Shown here in pieces: positions 9,598 through 17,250 of a stretch of 34,040 bases of DNA. The notes under the pieces were generated by a model that had not been told where the DNA came from, did not search any database, and saw only the letters and a program-made list of their open reading frames with translations. Both the position numbers and the translations under genes were made by a program. The first letter of the stretch is position 1. Each line of letters opens with the position of its first letter. Source of the DNA: Spirochaetota bacterium (GTDB lineage: Bacteria; Spirochaetota; Spirochaetia; Treponematales; Treponemataceae); NCBI GenBank assembly GCA_016285185.1, contig JAEEQG010000165.1, positions 1 through 34,040 on the forward strand, given 5' to 3'.

Positions 9598-10335
9598 ATG
9601 GAAAAGACAGTAAAAATACATGTAGAAAATCTTAAAAAGGACTTTGGTTCTCTTGAAGTTTTAAAAGACATAAACATTGATGTTTACGAAGGCGAAGTTA
9701 TTGTTGTTATCGGTCCTTCCGGCAGTGGCAAATCGACTTTTCTGCGTTGTCTGAACAAGCTTGAAAACAGCACGGCGGGAAAAATCATTATAAACAATAC
9801 GGACATAAACGACAAACATGAAAATATAAACAAAATCCGCGAAAACATAGGTATGGTATTCCAGCACTTTAACCTGTTCCCAAACATGACAGTTATTGAA
9901 AATATCATGCTTGCACCGGTTAAACTAAAGAAAATGACAAAAGAACAGGCTCACGAACAGGGCATGAAGCTTTTAACAAGAGTCGGACTGGAATCAAAGG
10001 CAGAAGCCTATCCACAGCAGCTTTCCGGCGGACAAAAACAAAGGGTTGCAATTGCAAGAGCATTGGCTATGAATCCTTCCATTATGCTTTTTGACGAACC
10101 GACATCCGCTCTCGACCCTGAGATGGTAGGAGAAGTTCTCCAGGTAATGAAAGAGCTTGCAAAAGGCGGAATTACAATGGTTGTAGTTACGCACGAAATG
10201 GGTTTTGCCCGGGAAGTTGCAGACAGAATTATATTTATGGACGGCGGATATATCATAGAAGAAGGAACACCGGAAGAACTCCTGCTGCATCCTAAACAGG
10301 AGCGCACAATTTCTTTTTTGAACAAGGTACTGTAG
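9598..10335 (+). CDS. Polar amino-acid ABC transporter ATPase (GlnQ family)
   Basis: A 245-residue ABC ATPase with all motifs intact: Walker [10 protein letters not shown] near residue 38, the Q-loop in FQHFNLFP, signature [15 protein letters not shown], Walker [15 protein letters not shown], and the switch His in [15 protein letters not shown] and the DPEMVGEVL stretch are typical of the polar amino-acid importer subfamily. AAAGGAA ahead of the ATG serves as the ribosome site. It powers the importer formed with the two preceding gene products. Confidence 0.95.
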   Translation: MEKTVKIHVENLKKDFGSLEVLKDINIDVYEGEVIVVIGPSGSGKSTFLRCLNKLENSTAGKIIINNTDINDKHENINKIRENIGMVFQHFNLFPNMTVIENIMLAPVKLKKMTKEQAHEQGMKLLTRVGLESKAEAYPQQLSGGQKQRVAIARALAMNPSIMLFDEPTSALDPEMVGEVLQVMKELAKGGITMVVVTHEMGFAREVADRIIFMDGGYIIEEGTPEELLLHPKQERTISFLNKVL

Positions 10336-10350
10336 CAAAAGGAGTAAGAA

Positions 10351-10935
10351 TTGAAAAAAATCATTACGATAAGCAGAGAATTTGGTGCAGGCGGCGGCGA
10401 GATAGGCAAACGAATTGCGGAAACACTGGGTTACCATTATGCCGACAAAGAGCTTATCATAAATGCAGCCCGCGCGACAAACGCAAATCCTCAGACACTT
10501 ATAAACATGGACGAAAAAGCTCCTCTTATATTCGGTTTTACACAAAGCCTGTTCGACTTGTACAATGCACCGCTTGAAGAACGCTTTTATGAATCGCAAA
10601 AAAACATAATAAAACAAATAGCAGAAGCCGGTAACTGTGTTATAGTCGGCAGAAATGCAAACAGTATACTTTCCGAATATGACAATACTCTGCATATTTT
10701 TATTCATGCAGCCGATTATTGGAGACTGCAGCGCCTTAAAAAAGAAAAAATGCAGGATGAGACAGAGGCTAAAATAGCGGAACACATCAAAACTGTTGAC
10801 AAAGCCAGACGCAAATATTGTTCATATTTTACCAGCAGAGACTTTGGCAATGCCGATAACTATGATCTTTGTCTGTGTTCTTCGAAACTCGGTATAGACA
10901 AGTGCGTTGATATTATTTTGGAATGTATTAAATAA
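10351..10935 (+). CDS. Cytidylate-kinase-like family protein
   Basis: A 194-residue P-loop kinase-like protein beginning KKIITISREFGAGGGEIGKRIAE, which is the pattern of the cytidylate-kinase-like family (compact P-loop GAGG.IG). A mid-region VIVGRNAN and basic residues near 125-150 (RLQRLKKEK, RRKY) fit the lid of nucleotide kinases. It is a TTG start: AAGGAG stands 6 nt before the TTG at 10351, and the gene begins only 15 bases after the ATPase stop, so it is probably co-transcribed with the transporter. Members of this family are often of unknown substrate and differ from true Cmk, so I give no gene symbol. The link to amino-acid import is unexplained. Confidence 0.8.
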   Translation: MKKIITISREFGAGGGEIGKRIAETLGYHYADKELIINAARATNANPQTLINMDEKAPLIFGFTQSLFDLYNAPLEERFYESQKNIIKQIAEAGNCVIVGRNANSILSEYDNTLHIFIHAADYWRLQRLKKEKMQDETEAKIAEHIKTVDKARRKYCSYFTSRDFGNADNYDLCLCSSKLGIDKCVDIILECIK

Positions 10936-10981
10936 CCGGGAACACATACCAATCAAAAAACAACAAAATCTCTAATATCTC

Positions 10982-11009
10982 TTGCAATAAATTATTTCTG
11001 TGTTATAAT
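10982..11009 (+). promoter_or_regulatory. Promoter of the CheX-like gene (leaderless)
   Basis: TTGCAA (10982-10987), a 16-bp spacer and TATAAT (11004-11009) form a good promoter. Only 7 nt separate the -10 box from the ATG at 11017, so the transcript should start at or beside the start codon. No Shine-Dalgarno is present. Confidence 0.6.
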
Positions 11010-11016
11010 CTGACTT

Positions 11017-11478
11017 ATGAACGCAAAGATAATAAACCCGTTTTTATCTGCCGGACTCAGTACTTTTGAGAGTATGTTCTCTATTGCACCTACAAATAAA
11101 GAACCATATATCCTAAAAGTGGACATGGGGCACCCATGGGAAATTTCCGGTCTATTGGGAGTAACAGGAGATTACAACGGAGTTGTTGCTTTCAGACTTC
11201 ATAAAGTCCTTTCACTCAAAATGCTTGAGCTTTCAGGAATGGTGGTAGCAAACAAAGACGAGCAGGAAGAAATGGCTACAGGTCTTGTAAGTGAATTTAC
11301 AAACATCATAGCCGGAAACGCTGTTTCCATGATTCCTGACGTCAATCTCAACGTTTCACCGCCAGTAACTGTTTCGGGAAGAAACCACGTTATCTCCTGG
11401 CCAAGAAACTACCCTGTAATCGCGATTCCGTTCGTTACAAAACACGGACCTTTTGAAGTAGACGTCTGCTTTAAGTAG
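11017..11478 (+). CDS. cheX: CheX-like chemotaxis phosphatase (CheC/CheX/FliY family)
   Basis: A 153-residue protein with the layout of CheX: an N-terminal NAKIINPFL helix, the catalytic E-x2-N motif as Glu93 and Asn96 (SEFTNIIAGNAVSM), then a PPVTVSGRNHVI strand. CheX is known to dephosphorylate CheY-P; spirochaetes use it in place of CheZ. The gene stands alone, not in a cheA-cheW-cheX-cheY cluster, so it may be a second CheX or act on another receiver, for example that of the hybrid kinase. It converges on the GGDEF-EAL gene with one base between the two stops. Confidence 0.75.
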   Translation: MNAKIINPFLSAGLSTFESMFSIAPTNKEPYILKVDMGHPWEISGLLGVTGDYNGVVAFRLHKVLSLKMLELSGMVVANKDEQEEMATGLVSEFTNIIAGNAVSMIPDVNLNVSPPVTVSGRNHVISWPRNYPVIAIPFVTKHGPFEVDVCFK

Positions 11479-11479
11479 C

Positions 11480-13705
11480 CTAAGATTTTTCAATATAGCG
11501 GTTTTCTTCAAGGAATCCAAAGATTCTCGCCGGATACATAGGTACTGACTGAAAAAAACCTTGAATATAGTCGGCTTCCAGTGATTTTACAGCATCAAGA
11601 GTCTGCTGTGATTCAATGCCTTCAATAACAATGTGCAGATTAAAATTTCTGCAAATATCAACAACAGATTTTATAAGCATATTGTGTTGGGGCGATGTTA
11701 TCATTTTGACGATAAGTTTTTTGTCAATCTTTATGGAATCAACAGGGAGTTCCGACAAATAATTCAATCCGGTGTAAACGGAACCAAAATTATCAAGAGT
11801 TAAATGGAACCCCTGCTTTTTGAGAAAATTCAATTTTTCAAGCACTGTTTCAAATGAATACAATTTGGAATCTTCCGTAATTTCAAACGCAAAGAAAGAA
11901 AATGGGATTTCAGAAGCGTCCGCAGTCTCCAAAAGCGTTTTATCAAAATCATGCTGTAACAACTGAATAATCGACAGGTTTATAGAAATCAACTCAATGT
12001 CAGAATTGCGCTTTCGTATTTCTTTTGCAAATTCACATACCTTTTTTAAGACTATGGTTCCCAGTTTGGCAATAAGCCCGTTTTCTTCCGCAATTTGAAC
12101 AGCCTCAGCCGGTTCAATCTTAAGTTTATCGTTTTTTATCCGCAATAATGCCTCAAGTTGTGTAAACTTTTTTTGCTTTGTGGAATATACCGGCTGATAA
12201 GCAACCTCTATGTTCTTTTCTGACTGAATAGCTTCAATCACATACTCTTTTACCATTTTTACACGGCAAATTGCATCGTTTATTATCTCATTGTAGACAA
12301 TACAAATATTTGCCTCTTGCAGTGATTTTGAATACTTTAATGCAGTTTTGCAATTCCGCAATAATTCCGAAGACGTCAATCCATGATCCGGATAATCAGC
12401 CCTTCCGCTGTTCATCGTTACTGAATAGGCACCTGTAACAAGCTTTACAGGTTCTGAAAAAAACTTTTTCAGCGTATAAAGGATTTCCTCTGATTTTGTT
12501 CCGTCAGCACCGGGAGAAAGCAGCAGGAATACATCGCCGTCATATCTGTATGTGGTACATCCAGGAATCGACTCCATCATTTCGGCGACTTTCCTCAGAA
12601 TTATGTCGCCTGTTTTTGACGAAAACAGCTCGTTGAATTGCCCAAAATCAACGATATCAACCATAAAAATTGAAAAATCTTTTTCACCTTTTTTTATGCA
12701 GTTTTCTATATCACGGATACATGCACTACGGTTTCCAATACCCAAAAGAGGATCTGTAAACGCCATTATTTCCAGATTTTTTTGATAAGCGACAACAGAC
12801 TCAAAAGTTTCGTTCAGTGTATCAGCCAAAATGGCCAGAGGCCTGTTTTCAGAGGTCTCGAATTTTGGAATAACTCCGTTTTCGTTTATTTGCAGACATT
12901 GTTCAGCCATTTTTTCAAGTGGCAAATCAAGTCGTTTGTAAAGATAAAAAAAGATGGTAAACGAAAAAAGAATAATAAGAAACGTGACTACGGAAATGAT
13001 TACAAAATACGGCAGGATACCAGTCGTAATCTCACATTTGTTCAGGGAAAAGACTATATCAAGATTGAATTGTTCATACTTTCTGCTTACGAATATTTTA
13101 CGCGGCGGCAGTTTTTGTTTTGAAACTTTTCCGTAAACAACGTCCGAATTTTCCGAAAAAAGCATCAGTTCAACAGACTTATAGCTGAATCTTGATAAAA
13201 ACTGTTCAAAGAAAGTGTTTTCAAGCTGGACAACATAAACCTTTGATATTGCAGGTACAATCAGGAACGGCAAATACTCATCACCGTCAACAATTCCGAC
13301 AAACTTTTGAGTTTGTTCCATTTTTGTAAACTCCAGCTGATTCAATAAAAGCGAAAGAATAAACGGATCAGCAAAGGATGATTCCTGGAATTTTCCATCG
13401 GAGGAAAAACAAAAAGCATTTTTGAATAAGGTTTTTTCAGTCAGGATTTCTATTAAATCACAGTCTGGTATTTGAATTTTATAGGAAAAAAAACTGTATT
13501 CTTCCGTAAGTATTTTTTCAATTTCATCCGCAAAAAAACTGGAATTTGTACTAAAAACTTCTTCTTTCAAGTGGTACTGTTCGATGTAAACAAAATTAAA
13601 AAGTACAACAATAAGTACCACATACATTATAAAAACAAACAGCAGTTTTCTTACTGAGAAAAAAGAAAAAAAAGAGGCAGTTTTGGATTTTTTTGTATGT
13701 GTCAT
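11480..13705 (-). CDS. Membrane GGDEF-EAL protein with degenerate GGDEF motif
   Basis: 741 residues. One membrane helix lies near 18-40, a periplasmic sensor domain of about 190 residues follows, then a second helix near 235-260 and a short linker. The GGDEF domain (about 320-480) reads RYDGDVF at about 386-392 in place of GGDEF, so cyclase activity is unlikely. The EAL domain keeps Glu518 in EALLR, the SINLS Asn, the FEITE Glu, KIDK and IEGIE. However, the DDFG motif is DNFG (Asp638, Asn639) and loop 6 is altered, so phosphodiesterase activity is doubtful and the protein may act as a c-di-GMP sensor. The start codon overlaps the metA stop by 4 bases (ATGA), so translation is coupled to metA. 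Confidence 0.88.
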   Translation of the reverse strand: MTHTKKSKTASFFSFFSVRKLLFVFIMYVVLIVVLFNFVYIEQYHLKEEVFSTNSSFFADEIEKILTEEYSFFSYKIQIPDCDLIEILTEKTLFKNAFCFSSDGKFQESSFADPFILSLLLNQLEFTKMEQTQKFVGIVDGDEYLPFLIVPAISKVYVVQLENTFFEQFLSRFSYKSVELMLFSENSDVVYGKVSKQKLPPRKIFVSRKYEQFNLDIVFSLNKCEITTGILPYFVIISVVTFLIILFSFTIFFYLYKRLDLPLEKMAEQCLQINENGVIPKFETSENRPLAILADTLNETFESVVAYQKNLEIMAFTDPLLGIGNRSACIRDIENCIKKGEKDFSIFMVDIVDFGQFNELFSSKTGDIILRKVAEMMESIPGCTTYRYDGDVFLLLSPGADGTKSEEILYTLKKFFSEPVKLVTGAYSVTMNSGRADYPDHGLTSSELLRNCKTALKYSKSLQEANICIVYNEIINDAICRVKMVKEYVIEAIQSEKNIEVAYQPVYSTKQKKFTQLEALLRIKNDKLKIEPAEAVQIAEENGLIAKLGTIVLKKVCEFAKEIRKRNSDIELISINLSIIQLLQHDFDKTLLETADASEIPFSFFAFEITEDSKLYSFETVLEKLNFLKKQGFHLTLDNFGSVYTGLNYLSELPVDSIKIDKKLIVKMITSPQHNMLIKSVVDICRNFNLHIVIEGIESQQTLDAVKSLEADYIQGFFQSVPMYPARIFGFLEENRYIEKS

Positions 13706-14616
13706 ATTTTTTCCAACTCATAAGGAGTTTCCTGATAAACATAATAGTTCAACCAGTTTGAAAAAAACAAATGTGCATGACTGCGCCATGTTGAAACAGG
13801 ACGGTTCTCAGGATTGTCACATGGAAAATAGTTTACAGGCATATCAATTTTTTTGTGCTGGCTTATGTCCCTGAAATATTCGGCGCCAAGTGTTTCTGTA
13901 TCATATTCCAAATGTCCGGTCATAAAAATGCGGCGATTGTCTTTTGATTTTACAAGCAGGATTCCGGAATGTTCAGATTCAGCAAGAATCTGTAAGTCAG
14001 AATGTTTCAAAATATCTTCTTTGCGGATTTCAGTATGGCGGGATTGCGGTGACGGGAAACGATCATCAAATCCGCGCAGCAAAGGATCATTTTTTAAGAC
14101 CCTTTTATGCTGAAAAACTCCGAACATTTTTTTATCAAGGCAATACTTGGGGATTCCGTAATGATAATACAAGCCGGCAAATGCGCCCCAGCAAATATAA
14201 AGGGTATTAAATACATTCTTTGATGCATAATTCATTATGGAAGTAAGTTCTTCCCAGTAGTCAACCTGTTCAAACGGGAGCTGTTCAACAGGTGCCCCTG
14301 TTATTATCATTCCGTCATATTTGTGTTTGAGTATCTCTGAGGAAGGAATATAAAACTTTTCCAAATGCTCAGTTCCGGTATTTTTTGACTCGTGGCTTTC
14401 CATACGCACAAGCGAAATTTCAACCTGAAGAGGAGTATTTGCAAGCAGACGCAAAAGCTGGGTTTCGGTTGCAACTTTTGTCGGCATAAGATTTACAATA
14501 GCGATTTTTAGAGGACGAATATCCTGTTTAACAGCTCTTTGTTCCGTCATAACAAAGATATTTTCTGCTTCCAGAATGGAACAGGCCGGTAAATCAGATT
14601 GTACTTTTATAGGCAT
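13702..14616 (-). CDS. metA: Homoserine O-acetyltransferase, MetA family
   Basis: A 304-residue protein matching MetA along its length. The catalytic nucleophile Cys142 (ICWGAFAG), and His235 and Glu237 ([10 protein letters not shown]), are all in the expected positions. Residue 111, which decides acyl specificity in this family, is Glu (GAPVEQLPF), the form that uses acetyl-CoA rather than succinyl-CoA. The enzyme acylates L-homoserine, the first committed step to methionine, in the cytoplasm. A GAGGA ribosome site lies 5 nt before the ATG. The leader from the predicted start of transcription is only about 16 nt, too short for a SAM riboswitch. It is followed, with a 4-base overlap, by the GGDEF-EAL gene. 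Confidence 0.95.
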   Translation of the reverse strand: MPIKVQSDLPACSILEAENIFVMTEQRAVKQDIRPLKIAIVNLMPTKVATETQLLRLLANTPLQVEISLVRMESHESKNTGTEHLEKFYIPSSEILKHKYDGMIITGAPVEQLPFEQVDYWEELTSIMNYASKNVFNTLYICWGAFAGLYYHYGIPKYCLDKKMFGVFQHKRVLKNDPLLRGFDDRFPSPQSRHTEIRKEDILKHSDLQILAESEHSGILLVKSKDNRRIFMTGHLEYDTETLGAEYFRDISQHKKIDMPVNYFPCDNPENRPVSTWRSHAHLFFSNWLNYYVYQETPYELEKI

Positions 14617-14638
14617 AAAATCCTCGCATTTAGTTGCT

Positions 14639-14667
14639 ATAATATAGCGTTATGGCCATTTTTTCAA
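14639..14667 (-). promoter_or_regulatory. Promoter of metA
   Basis: On the minus strand TTGAAA (14667-14662), a 17-bp spacer and TATTAT (14644-14639) precede metA. The -35 hexamer lies just before the stop of the upstream metallopeptidase-like gene, so metA can be transcribed both from this promoter and by read-through. Confidence 0.55.
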
Positions 14668-14677
14668 CCGAGACAAA

Positions 14678-15460
14678 CTACAGGCTTGCCAGATTTTCTT
14701 CTATTAACTCCAGACGCTGCGAAAGCTGCTGGATTGTTTTTTCGATTCTATGCTTTTCTTTTTCGAGCATCGCCTTTTTATCAACACTTTCGGATTTTTT
14801 TCTCATAATCGCACGAACCGTATCAGGGCTTCTGCCGGAAAGCAGTTCCGATTCCGCTTCTTTCTGTTTTGCAGCAGGGAGTGATGTCACAAGCTTCATA
14901 TTGTCAAAACCCAGAGCAGGAGACGGAGAAACAGCGGCAATTTTGGTTATCGTCTTTGCTGTAGCACGCGGAAGCTGGAGAACCCTGTCCAGATAGTCTT
15001 CATAGCGTATACCGGCATCCTGACACAACTGATATGCTTTAGAAAGCTCTTTTCCAAATTCAATCATAAGCTTTCCGTTTGTTTCCAAAAAGTTTTTCCG
15101 TATTTTTTCCGTCAATTCTTCCAACTCAGGAGCATTTTCCAATCCGAGAACATACAAACCTTTTTGTTCTGCTTTTGCCAATAGTTCATGGAAACGTGCC
15201 CAAAATTCATTCGTATGACATCTGCCGTTGCATCTCAGCGGATTTTGTTCCGCAATAAGATGATGCGTATATTCATGGATTGCAGTATATATAAGCTGAT
15301 TATCTGTTTTGAAATTCTTTGTATGCAGCAGAATCTCATGTGTATCAACCTTGTAAAGTCCGTTTACTTTTTTGCTCTCTTTGCCCGTAAAAGTTACAGA
15401 AAACTCTAACTCTGTATTTTCAAGCTCGAGCAGCATTTTTTTTACTTCATCCTGATTCAT
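14678..15460 (-). CDS. Putative zinc metallopeptidase-like protein (SprT/YgjP-like N-terminus)
   Basis: 260 residues, no signal peptide or membrane segment. Near residues 60-66 is an HEYTHH motif, followed about 16 residues later by CHTNEFWARFHELL. The arrangement HExxH...H..FW resembles SprT-like and YgjP-like metallopeptidases, with three His as zinc ligands. The C-terminal half is helical and ends in a charged coiled coil (about 215-255); a middle stretch (SGRSPDTVRAIM) is not recognised. It lies 12 bases after rsmE with a GGAA ribosome site, so the two are probably one operon. The substrate is unknown; a true protease role is inferred only from the motif. Confidence 0.6.
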   Translation of the reverse strand: MNQDEVKKMLLELENTELEFSVTFTGKESKKVNGLYKVDTHEILLHTKNFKTDNQLIYTAIHEYTHHLIAEQNPLRCNGRCHTNEFWARFHELLAKAEQKGLYVLGLENAPELEELTEKIRKNFLETNGKLMIEFGKELSKAYQLCQDAGIRYEDYLDRVLQLPRATAKTITKIAAVSPSPALGFDNMKLVTSLPAAKQKEAESELLSGRSPDTVRAIMRKKSESVDKKAMLEKEKHRIEKTIQQLSQRLELIEENLASL

Positions 15461-15472
15461 TTTGTGTTCCTG

Positions 15473-16225
15473 TTATATTTTATTCATTCCTGCCAGTACA
15501 AGAGAAACTCCTGTAACAACAGCCGTTTCTGTCCGCAATACACGTTCCCCGAGACTGCATACAGAAAATCCATGTTCCTTAAACATCTGCCGTTCTTTAT
15601 CAGTCCAACCCCTTTCACTTCCTACCGCAAGTACAACAAGACGGTTTTCAAACTTTTTGTTTATTGCCAAATCACTTAATCTGCACTCAGGTTTGATGTT
15701 ATCCAGAAGAATCTTTTCAACACCACTTTGTTCTGTGTTGCAAAAAACACTTTCCACAGACTGGATACAAGATTTTAGCCCCTCATGCATAAAAAGTTCC
15801 GGGACAAATGTCGATTTTGCCTGTACAGAACCGTCCAAAAGCCCTTGTTCGGCAGCACCTCTTTCTACAAGAGTTGACTTAAGATAAGACTTTTCACCAA
15901 GCTCTGTTCCTGTCAGATGAATCTGCTGTACTCCAAGGCTTGAAACGTCGCGGAGCAGGCGCTTAAGCTGAATAGGACGGGGAAACCCTACAATAAGGAT
16001 AACAGGAAACAATGGATTTTTTTCCTGTTGTGGTACAAAGTCAAAAAACATTTCATCCTTTGTCAATGACGTAATGACAGCCTTTCCCGCTTTGCCGTTT
16101 ATCACACCGGCTTCAAATTCATCACCCTGCGTTTTGTGGAGGATTCGCACAATGTGCTGATAACGGGCGTCTTTGCAATTTAAAGGCAGCCCTAATTCCT
16201 GCTCGGTAAAAAGGATAATATTCAT
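15473..16225 (-). CDS. rsmE: 16S rRNA (uracil-1498-N3) methyltransferase
   Basis: A 250-residue SPOUT methyltransferase. An N-terminal PUA-like domain (RYQHIVRILHKTQGDEF) is followed by the knot with GFPRPIQLKRLLRDVSSLG, a VGSERGWTDKE loop that binds S-adenosylmethionine, and the C-terminal LGERVLRTETAVV motif characteristic of RsmE. It methylates U1498 in helix 44 of the 30S subunit. TATACT lies 9 nt before the ATG and no Shine-Dalgarno is present, so the message is probably leaderless. It is the first gene of an operon with the metallopeptidase-like gene. Confidence 0.93.
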   Translation of the reverse strand: MNIILFTEQELGLPLNCKDARYQHIVRILHKTQGDEFEAGVINGKAGKAVITSLTKDEMFFDFVPQQEKNPLFPVILIVGFPRPIQLKRLLRDVSSLGVQQIHLTGTELGEKSYLKSTLVERGAAEQGLLDGSVQAKSTFVPELFMHEGLKSCIQSVESVFCNTEQSGVEKILLDNIKPECRLSDLAINKKFENRLVVLAVGSERGWTDKERQMFKEHGFSVCSLGERVLRTETAVVTGVSLVLAGMNKI

Positions 16226-16234
16226 CTAAAAATG

Positions 16235-16240
16235 AGTATA
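16235..16240 (-). promoter_or_regulatory. -10 element of rsmE (leaderless)
   Basis: TATACT on the minus strand ends 9 nt before the rsmE ATG; an overlapping TATTAT is at 16243-16238. The -35 region is weak. Transcription from here begins at or within a few bases of the start codon. Confidence 0.45.
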
Positions 16241-16386
16241 ATAAAGTAAATAGTAAAAGTCCATCGGGGTAAATCTACAAGTTATCCACAGGTTATACCC
16301 ATCAAGAATTTATATATATTTAATATTTTTAAGAATTTTTATGATTTTAATGCTTGACAAAAACTTTTCTTTGTAGAATAAGAAAA

Positions 16387-16403
16387 TATAATATCTTATT
16401 ATA
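16387..16403. repeat. Inverted repeat TATAATA/TATTATA
   Basis: Perfect 7-bp arms (16387-16393 and 16397-16403) around TCT, in the middle of the AT-rich stretch between the two DnaA-box clusters. It could help melting of the duplex or be an operator; nothing decides between these. Confidence 0.35.
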
Positions 16404-16426
16404 TATACATTTAACCCATAAATCGC

Positions 16427-16465
16427 CAAATACTTATTCTCTATTGTTTAAAACATAAGTATTTG
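16427..16465. repeat. Perfect 11-bp inverted repeat with 17-bp centre
   Basis: CAAATACTTAT (16427-16437) and its exact complement ATAAGTATTTG (16455-16465) flank 17 bases. No T-run follows, so it is not a typical terminator. A dyad of this size fits a dimeric DNA-binding protein within the origin-like region. Confidence 0.4.
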
Positions 16466-16540
16466 TATTATTTTGGCCTGTTGATTTAACTTGAATAAAA
16501 AAATTATCCACAAGTTATTCACAGTTGATACACATAAAAA

Positions 16541-16568
16541 AAAACCGAAGAAAACTTCGGTTTTTTTT
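16541..16568 (-). terminator. Terminator after the STAS gene (bidirectional)
   Basis: CCGAAG and CTTCGG form a stem around a short A/T loop, with an A-run on one side and a T-run on the other. It lies directly after the stop of the STAS gene on minus. It would also stop any transcript coming from the AT-rich region on plus. Confidence 0.75.
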
Positions 16569-16582
16569 GAAAAAGTACTTGA

Positions 16583-17134
16583 TTATCCCAAAGATACTTC
16601 ACCTTGATCATCTATCGCAAGGATAGATTTACATTCAGAACATCTGAAGCGTCCCGGCTTTGTAGCTTTCAATTTTTTTGAACATACCGGGCAGGTAAAA
16701 ACTTTCGGGAAAATCTGTGCTGTTTCCGCGGATTCCTGAACGAAGAAGGCAACCGCATCAGACAAACTGTCCTTGATATTGAAAAACTGAGAAAATCCTA
16801 ATAACTGAAATACTTCATAAACTTTCGGCTGAATATCCAGAAGAACAACATCACCACCCTTCGGCTTTACCATTTTCAAAAATGCGGTAAAACAACCGAT
16901 ACCGGTTGATGATACATAGTTCAATGCGGCACAGTTAAAAATAAGATCTACAAGACCACTTTCAACAACTTTGGAAACTCTCTTCTGGAAAAAAGCAGAA
17001 TTATATGTATCTATATATCCGTTTAAATACAAAACAACACAGGAACTGCTACCTTCCGGTCGCTCCAAAGTAATCCGCAAACTGTCGTCTCTTTCCTCAT
17101 TGAATCCGGGTACTATATCATCATTATTGCCCAT
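16583..17134 (-). CDS. STAS-domain protein (anti-sigma-factor antagonist type) with C-terminal zinc ribbon
   Basis: 183 residues. Residues 18-135 form a STAS domain, with the conserved NYVSSTGIGCF loop placing the probable phosphoacceptor at Ser75 or Ser76, as in SpoIIAA-like antagonists. Residues 146-180 are a zinc ribbon with Cys148, Cys151, Cys165 and Cys168 (CPVC and CSEC). The fusion suggests STAS switching coupled to contact with another molecule through the ribbon. No cognate kinase or sigma factor is adjacent; the neighbour is an MCP. The start has a GGAG ribosome site 9 nt upstream and a consensus promoter at 17186-17215. Confidence 0.82.
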   Translation of the reverse strand: MGNNDDIVPGFNEERDDSLRITLERPEGSSSCVVLYLNGYIDTYNSAFFQKRVSKVVESGLVDLIFNCAALNYVSSTGIGCFTAFLKMVKPKGGDVVLLDIQPKVYEVFQLLGFSQFFNIKDSLSDAVAFFVQESAETAQIFPKVFTCPVCSKKLKATKPGRFRCSECKSILAIDDQGEVSLG

Positions 17135-17185
17135 ATTACTTTAACTCCTGTTACCAAACGATTATTATCTATATTTGCCTTAAAA

Positions 17186-17215
17186 AGTATACACCTAGCA
17201 CTAAAAAATTGTCAA
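17186..17215 (-). promoter_or_regulatory. Consensus promoter of the STAS gene
   Basis: TTGACA (17215-17210), an 18-bp spacer and TATACT (17191-17186) on minus. It lies between the MCP stop and the STAS start, so the STAS gene has its own strong promoter. Confidence 0.7.
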
Positions 17216-17250
17216 ATAGTATTTATCCGGTTGCATCCTTAATAATGCCG

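Larger units (their letters stand above)
16282..16534. other. DnaA-box clusters flanking an AT-rich stretch (origin-like region)
   Basis: Five DnaA-box-like 9-mers lie on the plus strand. Left cluster: TTATCCACA (16282-16290, perfect) and TTATACCCA (16293-16301). Right cluster: TTATCCACA (16504-16512, perfect), TTATTCACA (16515-16523, consensus) and TGATACACA (16526-16534). Starts within each cluster are exactly 11 bp apart, one helical turn. The roughly 200 bp between clusters is very AT-rich and has two perfect inverted repeats. This is the architecture of a replication origin or other DnaA-binding locus. No dnaA, dnaN or gyr gene is near, and genes on both flanks run on minus without a divergent switch, so a secondary DnaA site is possible. 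No gene is seen in 16226-16582. Confidence 0.5.

Noticed and set aside
9994-10785. 263-codon open frame on minus
   Set aside because: Antisense to the ABC ATPase and kinase-like genes, rich in Phe, Cys and Tyr, without motif or ribosome site.
14616-14640. SAM riboswitch upstream of metA
   Set aside because: The predicted leader is only about 16 nt and the rest of the gap is promoter; there is no room for a riboswitch.
16354-16568. Small RNA gene on plus: TTGACA at 16354 and terminator at 16541-16568
   Set aside because: No -10 hexamer at a normal distance (TAGAAT is only 14 bp away), and the terminator is explained by the STAS gene on minus. RNA-seq would be needed to revive it.
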